From contig JADJEQ010000015.1 of the NCBI GenBank assembly GCA_016709025.1, forward strand, positions 62,001 to 126,000: 64,000 nucleotides of DNA, written 5' to 3'. The stretch comes from Bacteroidales bacterium. Its GTDB lineage: Bacteria > Bacteroidota > Bacteroidia > Bacteroidales > Lentimicrobiaceae. Within the stretch, counting starts at the first letter, position 1, and each line of letters begins with the position of its first letter. Below the pieces are notes generated by a model, which saw only the letters and a list, made by a program, of their open reading frames with translations, was not told the origin of the DNA and searched no databases. Shown in pieces: positions 35,291 to 44,512 of the stretch. The position numbers and the translations under genes are program-made.

Positions 35291-36062
35291 AGTATTTCCT
35301 GATATACCGGCATTGAATACCAGTGAATTTGCCATTGAGGCGGAGGAAATGGTAAAGAAATTCGGCAGTTTTGTAGCCAACGATCACCTTAATTTTTCTG
35401 TTTCCAGGGGGGAAATCTTCGGATTTCTTGGCGCCAATGGTGCCGGTAAAACTACTGCCATCAGAATCCTGTGCGGATTGTCAAAACCGACTTCCGGCAA
35501 AATCAGGGTTGCCGGCTACGATGTTTTCACCCAAACAGAAAAGATCAAAAAGCGCATAGGGTACATGAGCCAGCGGTTTTCCCTTTATGAAGATCTTACG
35601 GTTTCGGAAAATTTCAGGTTTTACGGAGCCATCTATGGCATGCGCCGGGCTAACATAAAGGAGAAAACCAGGGAAATGCTCAACCGGCTGGGAATTACCG
35701 AACTTGAAAACACGGTGATCGCTTCCCTGCCTTTGGGAATTCGCCAGAAACTGGCTTTCTCGGTAGCGATCATGCATACCCCTGAAATTGTATTTCTAGA
35801 TGAGCCTACCGGTGGGGTGGATCCAATTACCCGCCGGCAGTTCTGGGAAATGATTTACGAGGCCGCGGCATCCGGGATCACCGTTTTTGTTACGACACAT
35901 TATATGGATGAGGCCGAATACTGCAACCGGGTTTCGATCATGGTTGACGGAAAAATAGAAGCATTGGATACGCCGGCAAATCTGAAAATGCAGTACGATG
36001 CAGCAAGTATGAATGACGTGTTCTTAAAGCTGGCCCGACGTTCAGTGAAGAGTGAAAAGTGA
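35283..36062 (+). CDS. ABC transporter ATP-binding protein (YbhF C-half type)
   Basis: Second ATPase of the pump, 259 residues. Walker A is GANGAGKTT with Lys56. The signature position reads LPLGIRQ (149-155) instead of LSGGxxQ, the same degenerate motif found in the second half of YbhF. Walker B is VFLDEP with Glu174, and the switch is THYMDEAEYCN. It starts 8 nt before the end of the first ATPase (translationally coupled). A long repeat tract follows its stop before the permeases. Confidence 0.92.
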   Translation: MNKVFPDIPALNTSEFAIEAEEMVKKFGSFVANDHLNFSVSRGEIFGFLGANGAGKTTAIRILCGLSKPTSGKIRVAGYDVFTQTEKIKKRIGYMSQRFSLYEDLTVSENFRFYGAIYGMRRANIKEKTREMLNRLGITELENTVIASLPLGIRQKLAFSVAIMHTPEIVFLDEPTGGVDPITRRQFWEMIYEAAASGITVFVTTHYMDEAEYCNRVSIMVDGKIEALDTPANLKMQYDAASMNDVFLKLARRSVKSEK

Positions 36063-36420
36063 AGAGTGAAAAGTGAAGAGATGAGTTGTGAGTAGTGAGT
36101 AGTGAGTAGTGAGTGAAAAAAGTGAAAAGTGAAGAGTGAAAAGTGAAAAGATGAGTGAGAGATGAAATATGAGGAGTGAGAGATGAAAATAAACCTAACA
36201 GGTTTTCTTTTCTTCCAACCTGTTAGGTTTTAAAAGAAACATGAAATGTGAAGTGGATTTTGAAGAAAGTGAACAGTGAAGAAAGGGAAGAGATGAGTGA
36301 GAGATGAAATATGAGGAGTGAGGAGAAAAAAAGGTAAACCTGTTAGGTTTAAAAAATGAAATGTGAAGTGGATTTTGAAGAAAGCGAAGTAAATGGCCAG
36401 TTATCAAGGCATACCAACAA
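36055..36420. repeat. Short-period repeats and hairpins inside the efflux operon
   Basis: gaagagtgaaaagt- and gagtagtgagtagtga-type units run from 36055 to 36180. A perfect 14-bp hairpin lies at 36191-36230 (AAACCTAACAGGTT and its complement), and a third copy AACCTGTTAGGTTT is at 36337-36350. A longer unit, atgaaatgtgaagtggatt, appears at 36241 and 36356. No coding potential. It separates the second ATPase from the first permease. Confidence 0.8.
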
Positions 36421-36426
36421 CCTATT

Positions 36427-37521
36427 ATGAAACGGTTTGTAATTAAAGAATTCCTTCACATATTCCGGGATGTTCGTTCAATGGTCATCCTTTTCGGGAT
36501 GCCCCTCGTACAGGTGCTACTCTTCGGATTTGCGATTACCAACGAGGTGAAGGATGTGAAAGTTTCAGTTGTTGACCCTTCTCACGATCAGGTTACTACG
36601 GCAATCAGACAAAAGCTTTTTGCTTCCGGCTATTTCCTTCAGGGAGAGATTCTTAATTCGCAGGGAGAGGTTGAAGATAGTTTCCGTAAAGGCAGAAATA
36701 AAATGGTCGTGGTTTTTGAAGACAACTTTGCCAGAAAACTTGAAAGGGGCGAAAAGCCCACCATTCAGCTGATTGCAGATGCTTCCGACCCCAACACAGC
36801 CAACCTGCTGGTGAGCTATGCAAACGGAATTATCTCGGCATACAACCAATCCATGGTAATTTCCACCAATGGTCCGGTTATAATACCGGAAATCAGGATG
36901 ATGTACAACCCGGCATTGAAGAGTGTTTTCATGTTTGTGCCGGGTATCATCACCATTTTGCTGATGCTGGTTTCGGCCATGATGACATCCATATCAATTG
37001 CCAGGGAAAAGGAACTCGGCACGATGGAAGTTCTGCTGGTTTCGCCGTTAAAGCCTCTGCATATTATTGCCGGGAAAGTAATGCCCTACGTTTTGCTTTC
37101 ATTTATTAACGCAATTACTATTCTGGTCCTGAGTTATTTCGTTTTTGGTGTCCCTGTAAAAGGCAGTCTTGGGCTACTGCTGGCCGAAAGTATCCTGTTT
37201 ATCGTGCTGGCCCTGTCGCTGGGAATATTCATTTCCACGGTCAGCAACAATCAGCAAACAGCCATGATGCTTTCGATGTTTGCCCTGATGCTGCCAACCA
37301 TTTTACTTTCAGGATTTATTTTTCCGGTCGAAAATATGCCGCTGGTGTTACAATGGTTCAGTGCCCTGATGCCTCCAAGGTGGTTTATCCTGATTATCAA
37401 ATCAATCATGCTCAAGGGAACGGGCTTGGCCTACTTCTGGAAAGAAACCCTGATCCTGTTGCTGATGACTTGTGTGTTTATTCTTGCCAGCGTTAAAAAG
37501 TTCAAAATCAGACTTGCCTAA
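36427..37521 (+). CDS. ABC-2 type transporter permease
   Basis: Membrane subunit of the efflux pump, 364 residues. One helix near the N-terminus (about 17-37, MVILFGMPLVQVLLFGFAI) is followed by a large periplasmic domain (about 40-170) and five helices in the C-terminal half (ITILLMLVSAMMTSISIARE, SLGLLLAESILFIVLALSLG and so on). This is the ABC2_membrane_3 layout of the YbhS/YbhR type. It starts about 360 nt after the second ATPase, behind the repeat tract, and is followed 14 nt later by its twin, implying a heterodimeric channel. Confidence 0.92.
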   Translation: MKRFVIKEFLHIFRDVRSMVILFGMPLVQVLLFGFAITNEVKDVKVSVVDPSHDQVTTAIRQKLFASGYFLQGEILNSQGEVEDSFRKGRNKMVVVFEDNFARKLERGEKPTIQLIADASDPNTANLLVSYANGIISAYNQSMVISTNGPVIIPEIRMMYNPALKSVFMFVPGIITILLMLVSAMMTSISIAREKELGTMEVLLVSPLKPLHIIAGKVMPYVLLSFINAITILVLSYFVFGVPVKGSLGLLLAESILFIVLALSLGIFISTVSNNQQTAMMLSMFALMLPTILLSGFIFPVENMPLVLQWFSALMPPRWFILIIKSIMLKGTGLAYFWKETLILLLMTCVFILASVKKFKIRLA

Positions 37522-37535
37522 GATATTTCCACAAC

Positions 37536-38642
37536 ATGAGGACAATTTTCTACATAGTGCAGAAAGAGTTTTTGCAGGTGTTCCGCAACCGGATGATGTT
37601 GCCCATCATCTTTGTGATACCGGTTGTTCAACTGCTCATTCTATCCTATGCTGTTACCTTTGAAATCAAAAACATTAACCTATATGTTGTTGATAATGAC
37701 AACAGTGTAAGTTCAAGAAGTCTCCTCGAACATTTCAGATCCTCACCCTTCTATCACATTGTTGGCCAGGGAGCCGACAGCAGGTCGGGAATGGAATTTA
37801 TACAAAATGGGAAAGCCCACCAAATGCTGGTATTGTTACCCGGCTTTGAAAAGAACCTGGTTACGGGTACACCGGCACGGGTTCAGGTAATCAACGATGC
37901 CATCAACGGTAGTTCGGCAGCCCTGATGAGCGCTTATACAGTGTCAATCATCAATGAATACAATAAAGGCATAATTACAACTCTTCAGCCTGAAGCAGCA
38001 TCAGCAATGGACGTTCGCTGGTCTTTCTGGTTCAACCCTGAGCTGGATTACAAAACCTACATGGTCCCCGGAATACTGGTGCTGCTGGTTACCATCATCG
38101 GCATGTTCCTTTCCGGGATGAATGTGGTACGTGAAAAAGAAATCGGCACGATAGAGCAGATCAATGTCACGCCAATCAAAAAATACCAGTTTATTGCAGG
38201 TAAACTGATTCCTTTCTGGATCATCGCCCTGTTTGAGTTGGCTTTGGGGCTGCTGGCAGCCCGTTTGATTTTTGATATACCGTTACTGGGCAATATTTTC
38301 CTCATTTTCTTCATTGCCTCAGTTTATCTTCTGGTTGTAATGGGCATCGGACTTTTTTTATCAACAGTTACCAACACCCAGCAGCAATCAATGTTCCTCT
38401 CGTGGTTTGTTTTGGTAATTTTTATTCTGATGAGCGGCTTATTCACGCCGGTTGAGAGTATGCCTCAGTGGGCCAGAAATTTGAATGTAGTGAATCCAAT
38501 TGCCTATTTTATTGCAATGATCCGTATGGTGATGCTGAAAGGCTCTGGTATTCAGCATGTTTCGGACAAACTCGGAATTCTGTTCATTTACGGAATTGCA
38601 ATGCTATCGCTGGCCGTTTGGCGATACAGGAAGACCAACTGA
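37536..38642 (+). CDS. ABC-2 type transporter permease
   Basis: Second membrane subunit, 368 residues, same layout as its neighbour: an N-terminal helix (MMLPIIFVIPVVQLLILSYA), a periplasmic domain about 45-175, then five helices ending near residue 360 (LGILFIYGIAMLSLAVWRYR). The motif VREKEIGTIEQINVTPIKK corresponds to AREKELGTMEVLLVSPLKP in the neighbour. Last gene of the efflux operon. The two permeases are paralogs of clearly different sequence. Confidence 0.92.
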   Translation: MRTIFYIVQKEFLQVFRNRMMLPIIFVIPVVQLLILSYAVTFEIKNINLYVVDNDNSVSSRSLLEHFRSSPFYHIVGQGADSRSGMEFIQNGKAHQMLVLLPGFEKNLVTGTPARVQVINDAINGSSAALMSAYTVSIINEYNKGIITTLQPEAASAMDVRWSFWFNPELDYKTYMVPGILVLLVTIIGMFLSGMNVVREKEIGTIEQINVTPIKKYQFIAGKLIPFWIIALFELALGLLAARLIFDIPLLGNIFLIFFIASVYLLVVMGIGLFLSTVTNTQQQSMFLSWFVLVIFILMSGLFTPVESMPQWARNLNVVNPIAYFIAMIRMVMLKGSGIQHVSDKLGILFIYGIAMLSLAVWRYRKTN

Positions 38643-38910
38643 CAAGTACAAAGCAAGTAAAAAGTATAAAGTCTAAAGTCTAAAGTATACTGACAGTAAG
38701 CTGTTATATACACCAACCTCAGAAATTATCCCGATTCAGTATTATTTCCCTGCCAGTTCCATTGGTCAGATGGTTATGTGATTACTTTCTTTTGGCACAC
38801 CGTTTGTAAAAAGGTTTTACACTTCGTGTTAAAAGTCGTAACATGCTGTATAACCGGGGGTTCTATAAATGAATCATCAAACCGGCCAGTGATTAACCAA
38901 CAACAACTGA
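38643..38910. repeat. Short-period repeat after the efflux operon
   Basis: 38645-38690 carries tandem 8-9 nt relatives (aagtaaaaagtataaagtc, taaagtctaaagt). The rest of the gap is AT-rich, and I find no convincing promoter or terminator in it. Confidence 0.5.
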
Positions 38911-40350
38911 ATGCGCAGACGAATTATATATAACACCCTCAGTTTATTTATCCTGATGACTATCATGCTGGTACCTGTATCATGCTCGGTATCGTCAGGA
39001 TCACAATTTTTAGGCGCCGATCAGGTTGGCGGTGTATTGAAAGACATTATCCGCCGTGGAAAGCTGGTTGCCCTTACCGACGATAACCCATTCAATTATT
39101 TTGAAATCAAAGGTGAATCAAGGGGCTATCAGTATGAGATGCTGAAAAGGTTTGCAAACAACCTGGGTGTTGAACTTGAAATTCTTGTTGAACCGGATTA
39201 CCACAAAGCCTTACAATACCTGCAACAGCGCAGGGTGGATATTGTAGCCATGGAGATGCCGGTTATTACCGACCGCCGTTTCGCCATTGAGCAAACAGAG
39301 CCCCTTTTTATGACTCACCAGGTGCTTATTCAGCGAAAGCCCGATAACTGGCGCAAAATGCGCGATATGAAAACAGTAAAAGGGCATCTGATTACAGACC
39401 TCAGCCAGCTTGAAGGCAAAACCATCTCCTTGTCGGCATTGTCGCGAAAACAGTATTATCTGTCTGATCTGCAAAATGCAACCAGTAATCACATCGGGAT
39501 TAATACCAGTTCGCAAAAAAATGTTGGGAACCTGATCGAGGACGTGCTAAGCGGAGAGGTAGAATATACCATTGCTTTTGAAAACACTGCGAATGCATAT
39601 TCATTGATATACAATGACCTTGATGTCAGCACAACTACCAGTCCTGAGATTGGTGTTAGCTGGGCTGTAAGGAAAGGCTCTGTTAATCTGCGTGAAGCCA
39701 TCAATCAGTGGATTGAAAATAACCGCGACAGCCGGGAATTCAAATATCAGTATACCAAATATTTTGAGAACCCCCGTTATGTGCATTTGGCATTGGGTAA
39801 ACCATTACAGAATAAAGCCATTTCTGATTATGATGACGTTATCAGGCAGATGAGTACCAGCATCAACTGGGATTGGCGACTTTTATCAGCCCTGATTTAC
39901 AGGGAATCAAAATTCCGTACGGATGTTAAGTCGCGGGTCGGGGCCTTTGGTCTTATGCAACTTATGCCGTCGACTGCCCGTAGATTTGGGGTGCATGAAG
40001 GTTCTGCACCACACGAACAGATTGCTGCCGGAGTGAGGTTGATCAAATATCTCGACAACGCCCTGAAAAGTAAAGTCCCCGATCCTGAAGAACGGAAGAA
40101 ATTTATACTGGCAGCCTACAACATCGGACTGGCTCATGTTCTGGACGCATACAATCTTGCCGGGAAACTCGATAAAAATCCAATGATCTGGGATGACAAT
40201 GTAGAGTATTGTCTGCTTGCCAAATCACAGCCTGAATTTTATAACGATCCCATAGTGAAATACGGGAAGGTAAGTGGAAAGGAAACCCAGCGTTTTGTGA
40301 ACGACGTGCTCGAAAGATACGATCACTATAAGACAGTGGCAGTAAACTAA
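38911..40350 (+). CDS. mltF: MltF-like lytic transglycosylase lipoprotein
   Basis: Membrane-bound lytic transglycosylase F type: an N-terminal solute-binding-like regulatory domain plus a C-terminal SLT domain. 479 residues with lipobox PVSC (Cys25). The SBP_bac_3-like part spans about 50-290 (KLVALTDDNPFNYFEIKGES, DRRFAIEQTEPLFMTHQVLI). The SLT domain starts near 320 with catalytic Glu332 (LIYRESKFRTD) and continues SRVGAFGLMQLMPSTA and AAYNIGLAHV. The role is peptidoglycan turnover in the periplasm. Single-gene unit, ending 10 nt before the tail of the convergent epimerase gene. Confidence 0.92.
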   Translation: MRRRIIYNTLSLFILMTIMLVPVSCSVSSGSQFLGADQVGGVLKDIIRRGKLVALTDDNPFNYFEIKGESRGYQYEMLKRFANNLGVELEILVEPDYHKALQYLQQRRVDIVAMEMPVITDRRFAIEQTEPLFMTHQVLIQRKPDNWRKMRDMKTVKGHLITDLSQLEGKTISLSALSRKQYYLSDLQNATSNHIGINTSSQKNVGNLIEDVLSGEVEYTIAFENTANAYSLIYNDLDVSTTTSPEIGVSWAVRKGSVNLREAINQWIENNRDSREFKYQYTKYFENPRYVHLALGKPLQNKAISDYDDVIRQMSTSINWDWRLLSALIYRESKFRTDVKSRVGAFGLMQLMPSTARRFGVHEGSAPHEQIAAGVRLIKYLDNALKSKVPDPEERKKFILAAYNIGLAHVLDAYNLAGKLDKNPMIWDDNVEYCLLAKSQPEFYNDPIVKYGKVSGKETQRFVNDVLERYDHYKTVAVN

Positions 40351-40360
40351 AATATCCTCC

Positions 40361-41380
40361 CTAGCGGGAATTCATTATATCTTCACTGATCAGCCGGCAT
40401 GTCCGGCTGATTGTTTTTTCGATGGAAGTGAATTCAAAGTTGAGGGTGCAGTGTAACTTCTTAGTGGCATAATAGAAGCTCCCTTTTGAAGTTCTGGCTG
40501 TTTCACGGGTAATAAGCGGTTTTGCTCCGGTGATTTTGCTCCTTAGCCATTCCAATCGCCATACAATATTCAATGCAGGACCAGGGACTGCAAACCGGGG
40601 TTGGGTTTTGCCAAATTCACGGGCGATCATGGAGAAAATCTCCCGGTAACTGAAATCACCTCCGGAAACCACAAAGCGTTCGTTCTGTACATTGCTTTCC
40701 ATCAGCCCAATCATTGCCCTTACCACATCCTGCACATCCACAAAACCATTGATCCCTTTGCCATAGAACCATGAATTGCGATAAATGGTGGAAAACATTT
40801 TTGTACTACCTCTATTCGAATCCCCGTATCCAAGAATAACGGAAGGGTTGACAATAACCGCTTTCAATCCTTCAGCAGTTCCACGCCATACTTCCCTTTC
40901 TCCTGCATATTTACTCAGAGAGTATTTTGAGTTGTAGGAGCTGGTTTTGAATTGCGATTTTTCATCGATGATGTCGCTGTTTTCTGTCCGGCCCAGGGAA
41001 GCGATGGAACTCACATGGCAAAGTTTGTCTACCCCTGCTTCCAGGGCTGCATTCACTACATTGGCGGTACCATCCACATTGATCTTCATCATCAGGTCAC
41101 GGTCGACGGGGTCAAAAGAGACAATGGCCGCACAATGATAGACTTTTTGTACCCCTTTCATGGCATCGGCCAGAGAGAAATAATCCAGCACGTCGCCTTC
41201 CACCCATTCAATTCTGTTGATAAGGGAATCTGGATCAACACCCAGGCTTTTGAAAATTTTACGGGTATGGTTCAGGCTTTGGGGATTGTGTAAAATTGCC
41301 CTAACCGGTTCTTCTGCCTTCAGTAAATCATATAACAAATAAGAACCGACCAGCCCGGTGGCGCCTGTAACGAGTATCAT
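40361..41380 (-). CDS. NAD-dependent epimerase/dehydratase family protein
   Basis: Extended SDR enzyme of 339 residues. The NAD(P)-binding glycine motif is GATGLVG (6-12), DVLDYFSLADA marks the adenine-binding strand, and the catalytic pair is Tyr153 and Lys157 (SKYSLSKYAGE). VNPSVILGYGDSNRGSTKMF follows. It resembles the dihydroflavonol-reductase-like or sugar-nucleotide branch. Substrate unknown. The -7 box immediately upstream leaves almost no leader. Confidence 0.88.
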   Translation of the reverse strand: MILVTGATGLVGSYLLYDLLKAEEPVRAILHNPQSLNHTRKIFKSLGVDPDSLINRIEWVEGDVLDYFSLADAMKGVQKVYHCAAIVSFDPVDRDLMMKINVDGTANVVNAALEAGVDKLCHVSSIASLGRTENSDIIDEKSQFKTSSYNSKYSLSKYAGEREVWRGTAEGLKAVIVNPSVILGYGDSNRGSTKMFSTIYRNSWFYGKGINGFVDVQDVVRAMIGLMESNVQNERFVVSGGDFSYREIFSMIAREFGKTQPRFAVPGPALNIVWRLEWLRSKITGAKPLITRETARTSKGSFYYATKKLHCTLNFEFTSIEKTISRTCRLISEDIMNSR

Positions 41381-41384
41381 GGTG

Positions 41385-41392
41385 CAAAGCTA
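41385..41392 (-). promoter_or_regulatory. Candidate -7 box of the epimerase gene
   Basis: Reverse strand TAGCTTTG, an exact TAnnTTTG match, only 4 nt before the ATG. A transcript starting about 5 nt downstream of the G would be leaderless. No good -33 is found. Confidence 0.35.
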
Positions 41393-41501
41393 TGAAATTA
41401 CTCCCGGAGAATTGCGGATTGGCGATTGCGGATTGCGGATTTAAATGATTTTGAATTTATCTTCAATTCCTGGTTACAGAGAAAATGCTTCTCATCCACA
41501 C

Positions 41502-42692
41502 TCAGATTGAGAACAATGAATATGGATCGGTTGCCAGAAATTCTTCAATAGGAATCCCATCCGTACCAATAATAAAGCTGGCCTGAGGCTGAAACATCGA
41601 TTCAAATTTGCTAAGGCCAGAGTTTTTACTGTCTTTCCCGGTTTTTACTTCAATAGCAATGAGCCTTCCGGCACTTTCCAGGACGAAATCAACTTCGTAA
41701 TTATTCTCATTCCAGTAATATAGATTGTACTTTTTATTCAACGACGAATTCAGCAAGTGAGCACCTATTGCAGACTCAGCATATCGTCCCATTTCTTTCG
41801 GTTCGTTGGCAATTTCTGAATATTTTTTATAGGATTGGGCACTTAGCAAAGCATTGTTAAATACCTGAAACTTCGGGCGTGAGGCCCTTTTGCGAATGAT
41901 ATCACCAGCGAATTTTTCGAGTCCGGTTAGCAGTCCTGCCCCCTCCAATAAGGAAAGATAATTTGACAATGTAGTCAGATTTCCCTTTTCCTGTAGTTCA
42001 CCCTGAATTTTATTTAAGGCAATAATCTGTGCTGAATAGGTACAACCAATTTCGAAAAGACGTTTCAACAGGGCTGGTTTATCAACACGCGTGAGCATTA
42101 GAACGTCTTTAGAAATACTCGTTTCAATGAGTGAATCTTTAATATATGCTTTCCATCTAAATTCATCTTCAATCAGGGAAGCAGAACCCGGATATCCACC
42201 AAACCAGATATATTGCATAACATTCCACCCGAAAGCATCCCGCATTTCTGAAAATGCCCAATGGGTTAAATAAGTTGTTTCAAAGCGACCTGCCAATGAT
42301 TCGGTGAGGCCCTTCTGAATAAGTAAACGAGATGAGCCCAGGATAATGACCTTTAAATTGCGCGCTGCCATCGAATCCTCATCCCATTCCTTCTTGACTG
42401 CTTCGCTCCAGTTTTCTATTTTCTGAATCTCATCAATGATTAACAGGAATTCATCCTGACCCGAAAGGGCAAATTTTCGCCGGGCCTCATTCCACGAATT
42501 TCTTACCCAGCTCCGGTCTGCCGCCGGAACATTATCTGCGCTAACCACGAACGACTCAAATGGTAATTGCTTAGACAACTGCAAAACCATGGTTGTTTTA
42601 CCAACCTGCCTTGGACCAAAAACCACCTGAACAAAATTCCGTGGTTCAATAATTCGTTGCTTAAGTTGCTGTAAATCTTTTCTTTCGTACAT
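41502..42692 (-). CDS. AAA+ ATPase with DUF4143
   Basis: 396-residue protein of the AAA_14/DUF4143 type common in bacteria and archaea. Walker A is GPRQVGKTT (Lys32), Walker B is LLIIDEIQ near 90. The C-terminal DUF4143 part is nuclease-like: NYEVDFVLESAGRLIAIEVK, with Asp and Glu-x-Lys residues typical of the restriction-endonuclease-like fold. The function of the family is not settled (defence or mobile-element biology is often proposed). The ATG at 42692 is preferred to the upstream TTG at 42713. Two direct repeats lie right before the start. Confidence 0.87.
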   Translation of the reverse strand: MYERKDLQQLKQRIIEPRNFVQVVFGPRQVGKTTMVLQLSKQLPFESFVVSADNVPAADRSWVRNSWNEARRKFALSGQDEFLLIIDEIQKIENWSEAVKKEWDEDSMAARNLKVIILGSSRLLIQKGLTESLAGRFETTYLTHWAFSEMRDAFGWNVMQYIWFGGYPGSASLIEDEFRWKAYIKDSLIETSISKDVLMLTRVDKPALLKRLFEIGCTYSAQIIALNKIQGELQEKGNLTTLSNYLSLLEGAGLLTGLEKFAGDIIRKRASRPKFQVFNNALLSAQSYKKYSEIANEPKEMGRYAESAIGAHLLNSSLNKKYNLYYWNENNYEVDFVLESAGRLIAIEVKTGKDSKNSGLSKFESMFQPQASFIIGTDGIPIEEFLATDPYSLFSI

Positions 42693-42705
42693 GTTTACAT
42701 TTTTA

Positions 42706-42747
42706 TTTAGCAATAGCTAATAAATTATTTAGGCAAAGCTAATAAAT
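42706..42747 (-). promoter_or_regulatory. Two tandem 20-bp sites upstream of the DUF4143 ATPase
   Basis: TTTAGCAATAGCTAATAAAT (42706-42725) and TTTAGGCAAAGCTAATAAAT (42728-42747) are direct repeats with 17 of 20 identical positions, 22 bp apart start to start, close to two helical turns. Each is also roughly palindromic (TTAGC, GCTAA). They sit 14-55 bp before the ATG, so they look like operator sites for autoregulation or control by another factor. Confidence 0.6.
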
Positions 42748-42829
42748 TTTTGTTGAGAATTTAAATTGCTTCTGGAAATTCAGGCTTTTATTCCTTTTCG
42801 GGCTAACAATATCCTCTTCTTTGGACTGC

Positions 42830-42860
42830 TTGAACAATTCACTGCTTAGCCGTACCTTTG
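42830..42860 (+). promoter_or_regulatory. Promoter of tyrS
   Basis: TTG (42830-42832), a 20-bp spacer, TACCTTTG (42853-42860). The ATG at 42875 follows 14 bp later, so the longer reading frame that opens upstream at 42821 cannot be the start. Confidence 0.65.
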
Positions 42861-42874
42861 CAAAAAATGATTCT

Positions 42875-44164
42875 ATGAATTTTGTTGAAGAGTTGCAATG
42901 GCGTGGCATGATCCATACGATCATGCCAGGAACTGAAGAACAGTTACAGAAAGAAATGATATCGGCTTACGTGGGAATTGACCCGACTGCCGACTCCCTT
43001 CATATTGGCCACCTGGTCGGGGTGATGATGCTGAAACACCTGCAACGATGCGGCCATAAGCCCATTGTGCTGGTTGGCGGGGCTACCGGCATGATCGGCG
43101 ACCCATCGGGCAAATCGGAAGAGCGCAACCTGCTCGATGAAGCCACCCTGCGCCATAACCAGGAATGCCTGAAAACCCAGTTGATGAAGCTGCTCGACTT
43201 TGACACCTCCGATGCCAACAAGGCCGAAATGGTCAACAACTACGACTGGATGAAAGAGTTCAGTTTCCTGGACTTTATCCGCGACATCGGCAAGCACATC
43301 ACGGTGAATTATATGATGGCCAAGGATTCGGTAAAAAAACGTCTGACCGGTGAAGCCGGCGATGGCATGTCGTTTACCGAATTCACCTATCAGTTGGTTC
43401 AGGGTTACGATTTTCTGCACCTATACCAGCACAATAACTGCAAGTTGCAGATGGGTGGCTCCGACCAGTGGGGTAACATTACCACCGGCACCGAACTGAT
43501 CCGCCGTAAGACCGGGGATGAGGCTTTTGCCCTCACCTGCCCGCTGATTACCAAAGCCGATGGCGGCAAATTCGGGAAAACCGAAACCGGCAATGTATGG
43601 CTTGATCCTGCAAGGACTTCTCCCTATAAATTCTACCAGTTCTGGCTGAATACCTCCGATGCCGATGCCGAAAAGTACATCCGCATCTTCACCCTTTACG
43701 GAAAAGAGGAAATAGACGCCATGGTTGCTGAGCATCTCACCGCGCCCCACCTGCGCGTATTGCAGAAAGCCCTCGCCAAAGACATTACCATCAGGGTACA
43801 TTCTGAATCCGACTACGATTCAGCCCTTGAAGCCTCTGAAATTCTCTTCGGCAAAGGTACCGCCGAAGCCTTGCACAAACTTGATGAAGAAACTTTATTG
43901 TCCGTTTTTGAAGGAGTTCCGCAATTTGATATCAGCCTAACTGAACTTCAGGAAGGGATAGGCATTGTAGAGCTGGTTGCCGAGAAAACAGCCATTTTCC
44001 CCTCCAAAGGCGAAGCACGTCGTATGTTGAAAGATGGTGGTGTACAGGTAAACAAAGCCAAAGTCGGCGAGGATTTTACGGCAAATGCTTCACACCTGCT
44101 CAGTGGGAAATATATGCTTGTGCAGAAGGGGAAGAAGAATTATTATCTGCTGATAGCCCGGTAG
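42875..44164 (+). CDS. tyrS: Tyrosine--tRNA ligase
   Basis: Charges tRNA-Tyr with tyrosine in the cytoplasm. 429 residues from the chosen ATG. Class I motifs: HIGH at 43-46 (DSLHIGHLVG) and KFGKT at 232-236 (GGKFGKTETGN). The C-terminal S4 RNA-binding domain is at about 360-425 (KGEARRMLKDGGVQVNKAKV). The upstream frame start at 42821 is discarded because it precedes the promoter. Essential housekeeping gene, monogenic. Confidence 0.96.
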   Translation: MNFVEELQWRGMIHTIMPGTEEQLQKEMISAYVGIDPTADSLHIGHLVGVMMLKHLQRCGHKPIVLVGGATGMIGDPSGKSEERNLLDEATLRHNQECLKTQLMKLLDFDTSDANKAEMVNNYDWMKEFSFLDFIRDIGKHITVNYMMAKDSVKKRLTGEAGDGMSFTEFTYQLVQGYDFLHLYQHNNCKLQMGGSDQWGNITTGTELIRRKTGDEAFALTCPLITKADGGKFGKTETGNVWLDPARTSPYKFYQFWLNTSDADAEKYIRIFTLYGKEEIDAMVAEHLTAPHLRVLQKALAKDITIRVHSESDYDSALEASEILFGKGTAEALHKLDEETLLSVFEGVPQFDISLTELQEGIGIVELVAEKTAIFPSKGEARRMLKDGGVQVNKAKVGEDFTANASHLLSGKYMLVQKGKKNYYLLIAR

Positions 44165-44512
44165 AATTGCGGATTGCGGATTGCGGATTGCGGATTTTTG
44201 AGGTCGGAAGTCAGAGGTCGGAAGTCGGAGGCCGGTACCCGGATGGTTTCGGCTCCGCTCAACCACCGGGGTGTTTTTTAACACATGCCTCCCCACCTTT
44301 TTGCATTTGAAGTAGGATTGCCGGAGGTTGGAAGTCTGAAGTAAGAGGTAGGAAGTAAGAAGTAAGAAATTAGTATTATAACTTTTTACTTTAACTTTAA
44401 GCTTGAATTTTCCCCTTGTCTCCCCGTCCCCTTGTCTCTTTGTCTTTTTCTTAGTGGCAGGAATTTAACCAATAATAGTGCGTCCCTCGTCCCCATCGCC
44501 CCTCGCCCCTCC
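44165..44512. repeat. Mixed short-period repeats after tyrS
   Basis: A gattgcgg unit repeats four times (44166-44195). aggtcggaagtc-type units run to about 44230, then gaagtaagaggtaggaagta-type units (44335-44370), then a C/T-rich ttgtctccccgtccccttg tract (44405-44450). No gene is seen in this 348-bp gap. Confidence 0.65.

Noticed and set aside
36055..36420. CRISPR-like repetition
   Set aside because: Units are 7-20 bp, degenerate, with no spacers or cas genes.
41400..41460. Possible small RNA or tRNA in the gattgcgg tract
   Set aside because: No cloverleaf or stable stem; it is a simple repeat.
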